In this document: in pieces, positions 29,246 to 40,770 of the stretch | Position numbering within the stretch: the first letter of the stretch is position 1 | Layout: each line of letters starts with the position of its first letter | Origin: SAR202 cluster bacterium | GTDB taxonomy: Bacteria; Chloroflexota; Dehalococcoidia; UBA6926; VFHL01 | Length of the DNA: 40,770 nt | Reading direction: 5' to 3' | NCBI GenBank assembly: GCA_009392005.1 | Contig: VFHL01000009.1 | Location: 1-40,770, forward strand | The notes under the pieces: model-generated | The model's database searches: none | What the model saw: only the letters and a program-made list of their open reading frames with translations | What the model was told of the DNA's origin: nothing | Translations under genes and position numbers: made by a program

Positions 29246-31948
29246 ATGGCACAGGCATTAGGTCATGAGGGCGCAAGAAGTACGATTGAGACAGATAAGG
29301 GTCTCGCAACATATTACCGACTGAGTTATTTGGAAGAGCAAGGTTTAGTAAATCTGACAGACCTTCCTTTTTCTATTCGGGTTTTGTTAGAAAATGCACT
29401 TCGGAATTTGGATGGCTATTTAGTCACTGATGATGATATTAAGAATGCTCTCGCGTGGGATCCTCAGAGTCCTCCCAAACGTGAATTCCCTTTTATACCA
29501 GGGCGTGTTTTGATGCAAGATTTGACAGGTGTGCCAGCAGTTGTTGATTTGGCGGCATTGAGATCTGCGATGGCGCGCGCGGGCGGTGACCCGAAACGCA
29601 TTAACCCACTTGTTCCTGTTGACCTCGTAATCGATCATTCTGTCCAAGTAGATTATTTTGGTACAGGCCAGTCATTTTTGTTAAATGTGGAGAAAGAATT
29701 TGAACGGAATCAGGAACGCTACGCATTACTTCGTTGGGCGCAAAACACACTGGAGAACTTTTCTGTTGTTCCCCCTGGGGTTGGAATTTGCCATCAAGTA
29801 AATCTGGAATTCTTGGGAGATGTTGTGTCTACCCGGGATACATCTGACGGACTGGTTGTTTTTCCGGATACTCTCGTTGGATTAGATTCTCATACCACTA
29901 TGATTAACGGCTTGGCCGTTTTGGGATGGGGTGTTGGAGGCATTGAGGCGGAAGCGGTGATGTTGGGGCAGCCATATTACATGATGCTTCCCGAAGTGAT
30001 TGGATTCAAGTTGACGGGCGAACTTCGCGAGGGAGTGACGGCTACTGATTTGGTTTTGACCGTGACAGAGATGTTGCGTGAACGTGGTGTAGTTGAGAAA
30101 TTCGTTGAATTCTTTGGCCCTGGTCTTTCGAACTTACCCTTGGCTGATCGTGCCACGATAGCCAACATGGCTCCCGAATATGGTGCAACATGTGGGTTTT
30201 TCCCTGTTGATAATGAAACTCTAGAGTATTTGCGTGGAACTGGGCGCGATGACGCTTCCGTGGATTTGGTCGAACGATATGCAAAAGAACAAGGATTGTT
30301 TCGCATCGATGAGACTCCAGATCCTCAGTACACCGACACGTTGACTTTGGACATGGCCACAGTTGAGTCAAGCCTTGCTGGTCCTCGTCGTCCACAGGAT
30401 CGCGTCGCACTTCCGGATATGAAATCAACCTTCTTGAGCACACTTGGAGAAACGTTTGATAAATCGAGGTCTTCTGGTGAGGGAGATGGAGTTGCGATTG
30501 ACATCGATGGTGAGGAAGAGACCCTTGATCATGGCTCAGTGGTTATAGCCGCGATTACGAGTTGTACCAACACTTCGAATCCATCAGTGATGATTGGCGC
30601 TGGGTTGCTGGCGAAAAAGGCTGTCGCTAAGGGTTTGGCAAGCCGTTCATGGGTAAAGACCAGCATGGCACCAGGTTCACAGGTTGTTGGGGCTTATCTT
30701 AATGACTCTGGTTTGATGCCCTATCTTGAGGATCTTGGTTTTCACATCGTTGGTTACGGCTGCACTACGTGTATTGGGAATAGTGGGCCATTACCAGAGG
30801 CGGTGGATAATGCAATTACGGAACATGACCTTGTTTCCGTGTCAGTCCTAAGTGGTAACCGCAATTTCGAAGCACGAGTTCATCCGCAGGTGAAAGCCAA
30901 TTATCTTGCGTCTCCTATGCTTGTAGTCGCCTACGCCTTGGTGGGACGCGCAGATGTAGATCTTGTTCAAGAGCCTATCGGTGAAGATGAATCAGGTTCT
31001 CCAGTTTTCCTACGAGATATATGGCCAACACAGGCGGAAGTTCGCGATGCAATGAATAGCTCATTAAAACCCGATCTGTTTACAGAGCGCTATGGTGAAG
31101 CGTTTAAGGGGAATGATGATTGGCAGAATATGCCAATTCCTGATGGAGATTTATTTGAATGGGATCCCGAGTCAACATATGTGCAGGAAGTACCATTTTT
31201 TCACGATATCAAGTTGTCTCCAGATCCCGTTGAAGATATAAGTGATGCGCGCGTTCTGGCGTTTTTAGGTGATTCTGTGACTACTGATCACATCTCCCCT
31301 GCTGGCGCTATTCCGCCTCAGGCACCTGCCGGGCAATTTCTGATTGGCGAAGATATTCCCCAAACTGAATTCAATACGTTTGGATCTCGGCGGGGGAATC
31401 ACAATGTTTTGATGCGCGGAACTTTTGCTAACGTTCGTTTGAAGAACAAATTGACTCCTGATAAAGATGGTGATTGGACCCTGTATATGCCGGATAATGA
31501 TGAGATGCGGATTTATGATGCCTCAATGAAATATCAGGCTGCTGATATTCCATTGGTTGTTATTGGCGGGAAAGAATACGGGACAGGGAGTTCGCGCGAT
31601 TGGGCTGCGAAAGGCCCCAATCTGTTGGGGGTGAAAGCGGTTTTAGTTGAAAGTTTTGAACGAATTCATCGTAGTAATCTGATTGGTATGGGAGTACTGC
31701 CATTACAGTTTCAGGATGGAGAGAGTGCAGATTTATTAGGATTGACTGGTCATGAAGAATTGACTATATCAGGAATTGCCGAAGATTTGACTCCTCGCAA
31801 GGAACTGGCAGTTGTGGCGAAGAGACCTGATGGCGAGACAATTAATTTCAAAGTAGTATGCCGTGTCGATACATTGGTTGAAGTTGATTACTACAAACAG
31901 GGTGGTGTGTTGCAAACTGTTTTGCGGCGTTTTCTCAACGACAAATAA
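29246..31948 (+). CDS. acnA: Aconitate hydratase (AcnA/IRP1 type)
   Basis: The start is the ATG at 29246 (MAQALGHEG), 7 nt after AGGAGG; a TTG at 29225 upstream is rejected. The 900-residue protein matches the AcnA/IRP1 branch. The 4Fe-4S cysteines are in TSCTNTSNPSV and YGCTTCIGNSG. Active-site segments include SHTTMINGLAVLGWGVGGIEAE, TDHISPAG and GSSRDWAAKG. It converts citrate to isocitrate in the TCA cycle. Unlike eukaryotic IRP1, RNA binding cannot be inferred. It is a single transcription unit with its own -10. Confidence 0.96.
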   Translation: MAQALGHEGARSTIETDKGLATYYRLSYLEEQGLVNLTDLPFSIRVLLENALRNLDGYLVTDDDIKNALAWDPQSPPKREFPFIPGRVLMQDLTGVPAVVDLAALRSAMARAGGDPKRINPLVPVDLVIDHSVQVDYFGTGQSFLLNVEKEFERNQERYALLRWAQNTLENFSVVPPGVGICHQVNLEFLGDVVSTRDTSDGLVVFPDTLVGLDSHTTMINGLAVLGWGVGGIEAEAVMLGQPYYMMLPEVIGFKLTGELREGVTATDLVLTVTEMLRERGVVEKFVEFFGPGLSNLPLADRATIANMAPEYGATCGFFPVDNETLEYLRGTGRDDASVDLVERYAKEQGLFRIDETPDPQYTDTLTLDMATVESSLAGPRRPQDRVALPDMKSTFLSTLGETFDKSRSSGEGDGVAIDIDGEEETLDHGSVVIAAITSCTNTSNPSVMIGAGLLAKKAVAKGLASRSWVKTSMAPGSQVVGAYLNDSGLMPYLEDLGFHIVGYGCTTCIGNSGPLPEAVDNAITEHDLVSVSVLSGNRNFEARVHPQVKANYLASPMLVVAYALVGRADVDLVQEPIGEDESGSPVFLRDIWPTQAEVRDAMNSSLKPDLFTERYGEAFKGNDDWQNMPIPDGDLFEWDPESTYVQEVPFFHDIKLSPDPVEDISDARVLAFLGDSVTTDHISPAGAIPPQAPAGQFLIGEDIPQTEFNTFGSRRGNHNVLMRGTFANVRLKNKLTPDKDGDWTLYMPDNDEMRIYDASMKYQAADIPLVVIGGKEYGTGSSRDWAAKGPNLLGVKAVLVESFERIHRSNLIGMGVLPLQFQDGESADLLGLTGHEELTISGIAEDLTPRKELAVVAKRPDGETINFKVVCRVDTLVEVDYYKQGGVLQTVLRRFLNDK

Positions 31949-32030
31949 ATGTCTGAACATCATTGGGCATAAAAGATCGTTGCTAGCTTGACTTCAAATA
32001 GACCAGTAGGCGAATACTCTCAGGAGATAG

Positions 32031-32786
32031 TTGCGGGTGCCCCGAGATATAAAAAGAAAAGCTAAATTGAAGGTTCTCCATACATCTGATGTGCATTTGA
32101 CGACTGTGGACTCGTGCAAATATTTAGAAATGATAGCTGATACGGCGAAACGTGAGTCCGTTGATCTTGTCCTGATTGTGGGAGATTTATTTGACAGCAG
32201 TAGAGTGGAGCCAGATGTAGTTGAAAGAGCGATTCAGACGCTAACGACAATGGATATAAAAACGGTTATTCTCCCTGGGAATCATGATCAAATGGATGGC
32301 ACATCCCCCTTGGAGGCTGCGGCATTCAAGGATATGGGATCAACAATACACTTGGTCACTGAAGTTGAAGGGGAGTTGGTTCGCTTGGCAGATTTGGGCG
32401 TAACGATTTGGGGGCGCGCTATGGAAGAGCATTCTCCTACGTTTCAGCCGCTTCGTGGAATCCCATCATTGGATGACGGTGATTGGCGTATTGCGATGGC
32501 TCACGGGTTTCATGTTTCCAGAGGTGAAATGATAGATCGCTCATCCCCCATCTTGGCAGAAGAGATCGCCGCATTGGATGTTGATTATCTTGCATTAGGG
32601 CATGTTCATGTTTTTAGGGATGTTTCAGAAGGAAATGTGAAGGCCTATTACTCTGGTGCCCCTGATGAAGGTGACTTTGTTGATAAACTTGGGGTAAGTG
32701 TTGGGCACGTTGCGGTAATCACGTTTGACCCAGATTTTGGGCCAGAGATTTTTCACATGCCATTATTAGAAGATAAGCGTGAATAG
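32031..32786 (+). CDS. Calcineurin-like metallophosphoesterase (SbcD/Mre11-related)
   Basis: The 251-residue protein starts with TTG at 32031 behind AGGAG. It has all metallophosphoesterase motifs: HTSDVHL, IVGDLFDSS, LPGNHDQ, MAHGFH and LGHVHVF. These bind two metal ions. The order resembles the SbcD/Mre11 DNA repair exonucleases and YfcE-like phosphodiesterases. It lacks the C-terminal capping domain of full SbcD and no SbcC-like ATPase is next to it, so a nuclease role is uncertain. Its neighbours are acnA upstream and a decayed gene followed by ligA downstream. Confidence 0.85.
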   Translation: MRVPRDIKRKAKLKVLHTSDVHLTTVDSCKYLEMIADTAKRESVDLVLIVGDLFDSSRVEPDVVERAIQTLTTMDIKTVILPGNHDQMDGTSPLEAAAFKDMGSTIHLVTEVEGELVRLADLGVTIWGRAMEEHSPTFQPLRGIPSLDDGDWRIAMAHGFHVSRGEMIDRSSPILAEEIAALDVDYLALGHVHVFRDVSEGNVKAYYSGAPDEGDFVDKLGVSVGHVAVITFDPDFGPEIFHMPLLEDKRE

Positions 32787-32911
32787 AAAATTTCTTACAC
32801 AAAAATGAATGCTCGTTAGGTTGCAAGCGAACTGTAGTATTTGTGCTCAACAGAATCGGATATGGCAGGGAGAACTAGCAGCCAAGCCTAGAACGGCAAT
32901 GATAAAGGAAG

Positions 32912-35268
<2,357 letters not shown>

Positions 35269-35332
35269 ACTTTAGGATGATCTTTGGTATTTTGGACCCT
35301 TCAGGAAGATGGTCATTCTCGCCATCATATTC

Positions 35333-35361
35333 TTTACTGTAATGGTGAAATCTGCTAGAAT
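35333..35361 (+). promoter_or_regulatory. Likely gyrA promoter
   Basis: TTTACT (35333-35338) and TAGAAT (35356-35361) with 17 bp spacing, plus TG just before the -10 (35353-35354). The start of transcription near 35368 would give a 5' leader of about 125 nt before gyrA. Confidence 0.6.
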
Positions 35362-35492
35362 CCGTATGTAGTCTGCGGGACGCGCGCGCATACAATATGT
35401 GGTGGCTCCCGAATTGTTAAAATGAAAAGGTTATCCGGGTTGTGTTGCTTCAAATTGATGATGCGCATGGCTAAGATTTTAGGAGGTCACCC

Positions 35493-38030
35493 TTGACCGA
35501 ACAAGTCGTAAGTATCGAAGATGAGATGCGAGGCGCGTATCTTGATTACGCGATGAGCGTGATTGTCTCGAGGGCCTTGCCTGATGTGCGGGATGGTTTG
35601 AAGCCAGTACAGCGTCGGGTGATGTATACAATGTGGGAAATGGGTCTTAGGGCGAACCAACCATTTCGCAAGAGTGCAGGCGTTGTTGGTGAAGTGATGG
35701 GTAAGTATCATCCACATGGCGACTCGGCTATTTATGATGCTATGGTTCGGATGGCCCAACCCTTTTCTTTGCGCTATCCACTTGTCACGGGGCAAGGTAA
35801 TTTTGGCTCTGTCGATAATGATCCCCCCGCTGCAATGCGTTATACCGAAGCTCGATTATCTGCTATTGCAGCAGAGCTACTTCAGGATATCGACCGGGAT
35901 ACTGTACCCTTCGCACCGAATTACGACGATAGAGTAAATGAGCCGGTCGTATTACCTAGCCGACTACCCAATTTATTGATAAATGGTGTTTCTGGTATCG
36001 CAGTTGGTATGGCTACGAGTATTCCGCCCCATAATTTGTCTGAGATTAGTGACGCGATGGTTCATTTAATCGATAATCCAGACGCTTCTGTTCTAAATCT
36101 TCTTGATTATATAAAAGGCCCCGACTTCCCGACCGCCGGCATAATCATGGGGCGGTCGACACTTGAAGAGGCTTATTCAACTGGTCGAGGGCGCGTTGTT
36201 GTACAGGCACGTGCTGAAATTGAAAAGATCGAGCGTGGTAACCGCAGCCAGATTGTTGTGTCTGAAATCCCGTATCAAGTTAACAAAGCGACGTTGGTAG
36301 AGCGGATTGCAAATTTGGTACGCGAGAAGAAGATTGATGGGATTTCAGAAGTACGAGATGAATCCGACCGTCGCGGTATGCGTATCGTGATTGAATTGCG
36401 GCGCGATGCATGGCCAGAACAAGTTCTCAATAGTTTGTATAAAAACACTGCGATGCGCACCTCATTTCATTTCAATACCGTAGCGTTGTTTGATGGGCAG
36501 CCACGAGTTACTAACTTAAAGGGTATGCTGACCGCCTTTATTGGCTTCAGAAAAGAGGTCGTTACCCGCCGCGCGGAATATGATTTGTCTCGGGCTCGAG
36601 ATCGTGCACATATTTTGGAAGGATTGAAGATTGCGTTAGATAATCTTGATGCAGTCATCTCCTTTATTCGTAGCGCGGAAAGTGCCGAACAAGCACGAAG
36701 CGGTTTAATGGAACAATGGGATATGTCTCAACGCCAAGCTCAGGCAATACTAGACCTGCAGTTACGGCGTTTAGCAGCCTTAGAGCGCCAAGCGATTCTT
36801 GACGAATACGCTGAAATATTGGAAAACATTGCTGAACTCGAAGATCTGTTGGGTGACGTGAAAAAAGTGGAAGCTGTTGTACGGGCTGAAATTATTGAGA
36901 TCAAAGATAACTATGGAGATGAGCGACGAACTGAAATTTCTGAAGAAGAAGCACGTGATTTTTCAAAAGAAGAGCTTGTTCCACATCAAGAGGTGGCAGT
37001 CACTTTAAGTACACGCGGCTATATCAAGCGAGTGCCAGCTACTACCTATCGTATACAACATCGAGGTGGGCGTGGTATTACGGGGATGGTGACGAGAGAA
37101 GCAGATGCAGTTCAGCACCTGCTGATTTGTGATACACATGAAACACTTCTTTTGTTTACGAATCGAGGGCGGCTCGCTCCTTTGAAAGTATATGATTTGC
37201 CACCCGAGAGTTCCCGAACAGCGCGTGGCACTCCTCTCGTGAATTTTGTCCCTATAGATCCACGTATTGATCAAGTGACTACGATTATATCAACCAAGTC
37301 GATGACTACCGAAGGTGCGAGCCTTGTGATGGCGACCCGTATGGGTGAGGTGAAACGCGCGCTTCTGAATAAATTCAAGAATTTACGTACCAATGGCATT
37401 ATTGCAATGGATCTAGAAAAAGATGATGAATTGGTGTCAGGACGGATAGCAACTGATGAAGATCACGTTTTAATCCTGACCGCGCTAGGGCGGTCAATTC
37501 GCTTCCGGGTAGGTGATTTAAGAAGTGCTTCAAGAACTAGCGGAGGAGTCCGTGGTATCAAGCTGCGGAAGGATGACTACGTTATATCTATGGAAGTCGT
37601 CTCTCAAGGCCAAGATCTACTGTCAGTTACAGCGAATGGTCATGGGAAACTAACAGCGCTTACTAATTACCCTCAGCAAAAACGTGGTGGTCAAGGAGTT
37701 ATCAATTTTAAGATGACTGATAAAACAGGGCCTGTTTCTGTGGCGAGAGTTACAAGCCCGGACCAAGAGATTATGGTGGTCTCAACGAAGGGTGTTGTCA
37801 TCCGCCAGTTGATTCAAGAGATTCCTCGATATGGCCGTTCATCACAAGGTGTTCGCGTGATGAATTTAGATAAAGCTGATACAGTAGCCTCTCTTGCAAG
37901 AATTGAGCCATCGTCTGAAGATGAAGCAGAGGAAGAGGTTGGCGAGCAAGAGGAAGAGCCAAAGACAGCTAAGCCGAAGGCTGAAGGAAAGAAGCCAAAG
38001 AAGAAACAAGACGAAGAATCTGAGGAATAG
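35493..38030 (+). CDS. gyrA: DNA gyrase subunit A
   Basis: The 845-residue protein starts with TTG at 35493 behind a strong AGGAGGTCACCC site. The breakage-reunion domain includes [13 protein letters not shown]. The quinolone-determining region [10 protein letters not shown] has the sensitive-type Ser78 and Asp82, and the DNA-cleaving tyrosine is Y117 ([11 protein letters not shown]). The C-terminal beta-pinwheel carries a GyrA-box QKRGGQG (canonical QRRGGKG). The final 40 residues are very rich in Glu and Lys ([20 protein letters not shown]...). gyrB is not in the window. It is followed convergently by the ABC transporter genes. Confidence 0.96.
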   Translation: MTEQVVSIEDEMRGAYLDYAMSVIVSRALPDVRDGLKPVQRRVMYTMWEMGLRANQPFRKSAGVVGEVMGKYHPHGDSAIYDAMVRMAQPFSLRYPLVTGQGNFGSVDNDPPAAMRYTEARLSAIAAELLQDIDRDTVPFAPNYDDRVNEPVVLPSRLPNLLINGVSGIAVGMATSIPPHNLSEISDAMVHLIDNPDASVLNLLDYIKGPDFPTAGIIMGRSTLEEAYSTGRGRVVVQARAEIEKIERGNRSQIVVSEIPYQVNKATLVERIANLVREKKIDGISEVRDESDRRGMRIVIELRRDAWPEQVLNSLYKNTAMRTSFHFNTVALFDGQPRVTNLKGMLTAFIGFRKEVVTRRAEYDLSRARDRAHILEGLKIALDNLDAVISFIRSAESAEQARSGLMEQWDMSQRQAQAILDLQLRRLAALERQAILDEYAEILENIAELEDLLGDVKKVEAVVRAEIIEIKDNYGDERRTEISEEEARDFSKEELVPHQEVAVTLSTRGYIKRVPATTYRIQHRGGRGITGMVTREADAVQHLLICDTHETLLLFTNRGRLAPLKVYDLPPESSRTARGTPLVNFVPIDPRIDQVTTIISTKSMTTEGASLVMATRMGEVKRALLNKFKNLRTNGIIAMDLEKDDELVSGRIATDEDHVLILTALGRSIRFRVGDLRSASRTSGGVRGIKLRKDDYVISMEVVSQGQDLLSVTANGHGKLTALTNYPQQKRGGQGVINFKMTDKTGPVSVARVTSPDQEIMVVSTKGVVIRQLIQEIPRYGRSSQGVRVMNLDKADTVASLARIEPSSEDEAEEEVGEQEEEPKTAKPKAEGKKPKKKQDEESEE

Positions 38031-38048
38031 CCTAAGTACTCATTTGGT

Positions 38049-39098
38049 TTACTGTTTTTTTGATTTGAACAGTTGAAATGGTTTGCCGTTATCATTCAGT
38101 ATCACGTTAACTCGTAATCCTGGAACGTAGTTGTTATGGTCTCTGGTCCTGCTGTGCAGTATTAGTCCCGATTCGAGGCGTATTTGAAATAGCCAATGAT
38201 CGCCTTGGAAAAATCGGTTCGTTATAGTCCCAATACCATCAGGATCTTTTGATATCAAAATATTATCGGGTCGCAACATTATTTCAAGGTCAGTAGAGTC
38301 AGTAGGTTTGTTTACCCTCGATATAAATCCTAATTCAGTTTGGTTTGAGGCATCGGAAAATTGAATTGGTAGAAAATCAGTTGTGCCAAAGAACTTAGCC
38401 GTGTACTTGCTGTTCGGGGCATTGAAAATCCCCTCAGGAGTATCTGTTTGTTCTATTTTTCCGGCTTTCATCAGAGTTACTAGGTCGCCCATGAGCAGTG
38501 CTTCTTCTTGATCATGAGTAACGAAAACCGTAGTCACTTTATGTTGGTGGAGTATTTCATGGATTTCTAAGCGGATTTGCTGTCGGAGTGTCGCATCAAG
38601 ATTGGAAAATGGTTCGTCAAGGAGTAACAGACTTGGTTTTGGTGCGAGCGCGCGAGCTAATGCAACGCGTTGCTGCTCTCCACCAGAAAGTTCGTGTGGA
38701 AATCGTGATTCTAAGCCTGATAGTCCGACTAATTCGATCACTTCACGGACAGCAGAACTTTTTTCATCCTTCGATCCGAGACCGAATTCTACATTTTTAT
38801 AAACATCAAGATGAGGAAACAAGGCGTAATCTTGAAACACCATGCCAATAGAGCGGTTCTGTGGGGGAACAAAAGTTCCTGGACCCGAGACGATATTGCT
38901 TTGCAAATGTATTGTCCCCTTATCAGCAACTTCAAAGCCGGCGATTAGCCGTAAAGCTGTAGTTTTCCCACAACCACTTTGCCCAAGCAACGAAAGGGTT
39001 TCCCCTTCGTTCAAGGTAATGTCGAATGCTTCTACAGCTTTAACGTCACCGAATGATTTGCCAAGATCATTGGTTTTCAAAGCAAGTTGATTCACCAT
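38049..39098 (-). CDS. Fbp/Pot-type ABC importer ATPase
   Basis: The 349-residue protein has Walker A GQSGCGKTT (39-47), Q-loop FQDYALFPH (88-97), signature LSGGEQQR (137-144), Walker B LLLLDEPFSNLD and switch histidine H195 in VTHDQEEAL. A C-terminal regulatory TOBE-like domain (about 240-349) follows. This matches the ATPase subunits of ferric-iron, spermidine/putrescine and related importers. It overlaps the fused permease by 7 bp and is expressed after it. No binding protein gene is in the window; it would be expected upstream of the permease, off the edge. Substrate therefore unproven, with ferric iron the most common for this gene order. Confidence 0.9.
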   Translation of the reverse strand: MVNQLALKTNDLGKSFGDVKAVEAFDITLNEGETLSLLGQSGCGKTTALRLIAGFEVADKGTIHLQSNIVSGPGTFVPPQNRSIGMVFQDYALFPHLDVYKNVEFGLGSKDEKSSAVREVIELVGLSGLESRFPHELSGGEQQRVALARALAPKPSLLLLDEPFSNLDATLRQQIRLEIHEILHQHKVTTVFVTHDQEEALLMGDLVTLMKAGKIEQTDTPEGIFNAPNSKYTAKFFGTTDFLPIQFSDASNQTELGFISRVNKPTDSTDLEIMLRPDNILISKDPDGIGTITNRFFQGDHWLFQIRLESGLILHSRTRDHNNYVPGLRVNVILNDNGKPFQLFKSKKQ

Positions 39099-40762
39099 CG
39101 GTCCTCAGAGTTACGTATAGTTGCGAACGCTAATGGTAGTGATGATAGCAGGATTAAGATCAAAGACGCATGCGCAGCTCTAGTGAAGAATGCTTCTGAT
39201 GCCGCCGACCAAATAGAACCCGCTAGTGTCATAAAGCCAATTGGGCTTAATATCAGGGTTGCAGGGAGTTCTTTAATTGTGAGAACAAAAATGAGGGAGA
39301 ATCCAGCAATCAATCCTGGTTTTGTGAGGGGTAATGTGATCTTTAGGAGTGTTCGAAAGGGACTTGCACCTAATCCACGAGCTGCTTCTTCAACGTGAGG
39401 ATTTATTTGTTGAAGAGATGCTCGCAATGTACCTATAGCAGGTGCCATAAACAAAATACTGTAAGCAAGAATGAGCATAAACATTGTCTGGTAGAGTGGG
39501 TTCACAAGCCGTATTCCAAAAAAGACTAATGATAATCCGATTACGATGCCAGGAAGAGCGAATCCAAGATATGAGAGTTGCTCAATTGCTCTCGCTAATT
39601 TGGTATTTTGCCGAGCTGTAAGTGACGCTATTGGGAAACTGATTCCAATGATTATTGCGGCAGCTAAAATGGATACATAGAACGAATTCCAAGCTGTATG
39701 CCAAATAGGCACGAGGGTATTTCCCGCATCGACACCTCGTATGAGCCAATAAATGAGTACGCTTGCAGGTATCAATAGGGATGCAAAGACTAATCCAGAA
39801 CAAAATAACGTAGCGAAGAAAGTCCAACGCCCCAATCGTATTGGCTTCAATGGTCGGGCCGCTCCTGATGCGCTGCGAAAATATTTCGCGTGTCCTCGCA
39901 TCCGCGATTCTATATATACGATAGGGATTGCAATTAGGAGAAGCACGATGCATAGGGTTGCAGCAGATTGATGGTTAAATCCTGCTTCGTATTGAAGATA
40001 AATTGACCATGTGAAAGTTTGGTATCTCATTAAAGACACCGCACCAAAGTCACTTACTGTGTAAAGACTGACCAAAAGTGCTCCAGATAATATGGCGGGA
40101 CGTAACAAATGTAGTGTAATTTGAAAGAACGTTTCTTTTGGACTTTTGCCAAGGCTCGATGACGCTTCTTCTAGAGCGGGATCAAGCCTGGTAATTGCAC
40201 TTCTTACTGTCATGAAAACGTATGGGTATGTTAGCAATGTTAGTGTTATCGCGGCACCTGGGAAGCCATATATTTCTGGGAGCCGATCTACTCCTATTGG
40301 TGATAATAGTTGTTGAAGTAAGCCGCGCGGTCCAATCGCAGTCATTACGATAAACCCTGCCACGTAACTGGGTATTGCGAGAGGGAGGAAAGCAAGTACG
40401 ATCCACATTTTGCGTAAAGGTAGGTCTGTACGTGTTAACAGCCAAGCAAGTGGTACCCCTATCATAACTGATGAAATTGTCACAGTTGCGGTTAGTACAA
40501 CAGTTCGGAATAGAGTATTTAGAGTTTGAGGTCGAAGAAGAAGGGTAATGGTACTCTCATTTATGGAGCCACCTCGAATAAATAAGTATACTATCGGCAA
40601 TAGCATGCCAACCGCGGCTACTATTGCAAATATGTATGGGACAACGGAGGTTTTATTAGGCGGTAGTCGGCTGTAGCCAATGGCCGCGAGAAGACGGGAA
40701 CTTTGATTTATCAATAGATATGCCTTGGAAATTTTGTTGTTTGCTTTAGATTCAGCGGACAC
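39092..40762 (-). CDS. Fused two-domain ABC importer permease (FbpB-like)
   Basis: The 556-residue protein has two permease halves, each with the EAA coupling motif: EEASSSLGKSPKETF in the first and EEAARGLGASPFRTL in the second. About twelve transmembrane segments are present. This fused form is typical of ferric-iron transporter permeases FbpB. The start at 40762 is a GTG without a clear ribosome binding site and lies 8 bp from the window edge, so the true start could be upstream. Coupling with the ATPase gene (overlap 7 bp) confirms the importer. Substrate not determined. Confidence 0.88.
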   Translation of the reverse strand: MSAESKANNKISKAYLLINQSSRLLAAIGYSRLPPNKTSVVPYIFAIVAAVGMLLPIVYLFIRGGSINESTITLLLRPQTLNTLFRTVVLTATVTISSVMIGVPLAWLLTRTDLPLRKMWIVLAFLPLAIPSYVAGFIVMTAIGPRGLLQQLLSPIGVDRLPEIYGFPGAAITLTLLTYPYVFMTVRSAITRLDPALEEASSSLGKSPKETFFQITLHLLRPAILSGALLVSLYTVSDFGAVSLMRYQTFTWSIYLQYEAGFNHQSAATLCIVLLLIAIPIVYIESRMRGHAKYFRSASGAARPLKPIRLGRWTFFATLFCSGLVFASLLIPASVLIYWLIRGVDAGNTLVPIWHTAWNSFYVSILAAAIIIGISFPIASLTARQNTKLARAIEQLSYLGFALPGIVIGLSLVFFGIRLVNPLYQTMFMLILAYSILFMAPAIGTLRASLQQINPHVEEAARGLGASPFRTLLKITLPLTKPGLIAGFSLIFVLTIKELPATLILSPIGFMTLAGSIWSAASEAFFTRAAHASLILILLSSLPLAFATIRNSEDRW

Positions 40763-40770
40763 TCTGAATG

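Overview
The window looks like ordinary chromosome from a free-living, aerobic or facultative bacterium. It carries ribosomal proteins bL21, bL27 and bL31, gyrA, ligA, thrS, tmk, lgt, lepB, histidine and arginine biosynthesis genes, an AcnA-type aconitase, an electron-transfer flavoprotein and several CoA-ester enzymes. Base composition is moderate to slightly AT-rich, and promoters resemble TTGACA/TATAAT. The bL31 gene lies next to a DUF1385 (YqhQ-type) membrane protein. There are no-CBS GuaB3-type and TGS-less ThrRS proteins, and many fatty-acid/CoA-type catabolic genes. Together these suggest Chloroflexota, perhaps a Dehalococcoidia/SAR202-like lineage. That placement is inference from gene content; no phylogeny was run. 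I saw no phage, insertion sequence, CRISPR, toxin-antitoxin or defence locus.

Layout. 1-5.1 kb: the 5' part of a thiolase-like gene, glutamate dehydrogenase, a small membrane protein, an NmrA-type NAD(P)-binding protein, and the methylthioadenosine salvage pair mtnA-mtnP. 5.1-7.7 kb: a SRAP (YedK/HMCES-type) DNA-protein crosslink gene, then a promoter, rplU-rpmA-rpmE, an intrinsic terminator, and the DUF1385 protein. 7.8-10.2 kb (minus strand): lepB, tRNA-Lys(UUU), hisF, hisIE. 10.3-16.6 kb (plus): SIMPL-domain lipoprotein, zinc-ribbon protein, tmk, CoA-binding acyl-CoA-synthetase-like protein, fumarylacetoacetate-hydrolase-fold enzyme, a double gamma-carbonic anhydrase, and a TrmH-family methyltransferase. 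16.7-19.7 kb (minus): GuaB3-like protein and thrS. 19.9-23.2 kb (plus): etfB, etfA, an unknown ORF, lgt. 23.3-28.8 kb (minus): argJ, an HSDL2-like SDR, an M50 site-2 protease, an enoyl-CoA hydratase and a trans-sulfuration enzyme. 29.2-38.0 kb (plus): acnA, a metallophosphoesterase, a decayed NTF2/SnoaL-like gene, ligA, gyrA. 38.0-40.8 kb (minus): ATPase and fused permease of an Fbp-type ABC importer.

The observations most worth follow-up are these. (1) Three genes (rplU, tmk, M50 protease) have their conserved N-termini preceded by a well-placed Shine-Dalgarno, but by ATC, CTG and ACG where ATG is expected. (2) A tandem gamma-carbonic anhydrase has two halves with complementary-looking active-site losses, plus a strong internal ribosome binding site and ATG exactly at the second domain. 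(3) A perfect 10-bp palindrome followed by T residues sits inside an extra coding segment of hisF. (4) A gene of unknown function is tightly coupled to etfBA. (5) A multiply frameshifted NTF2-like gene lies upstream of ligA.
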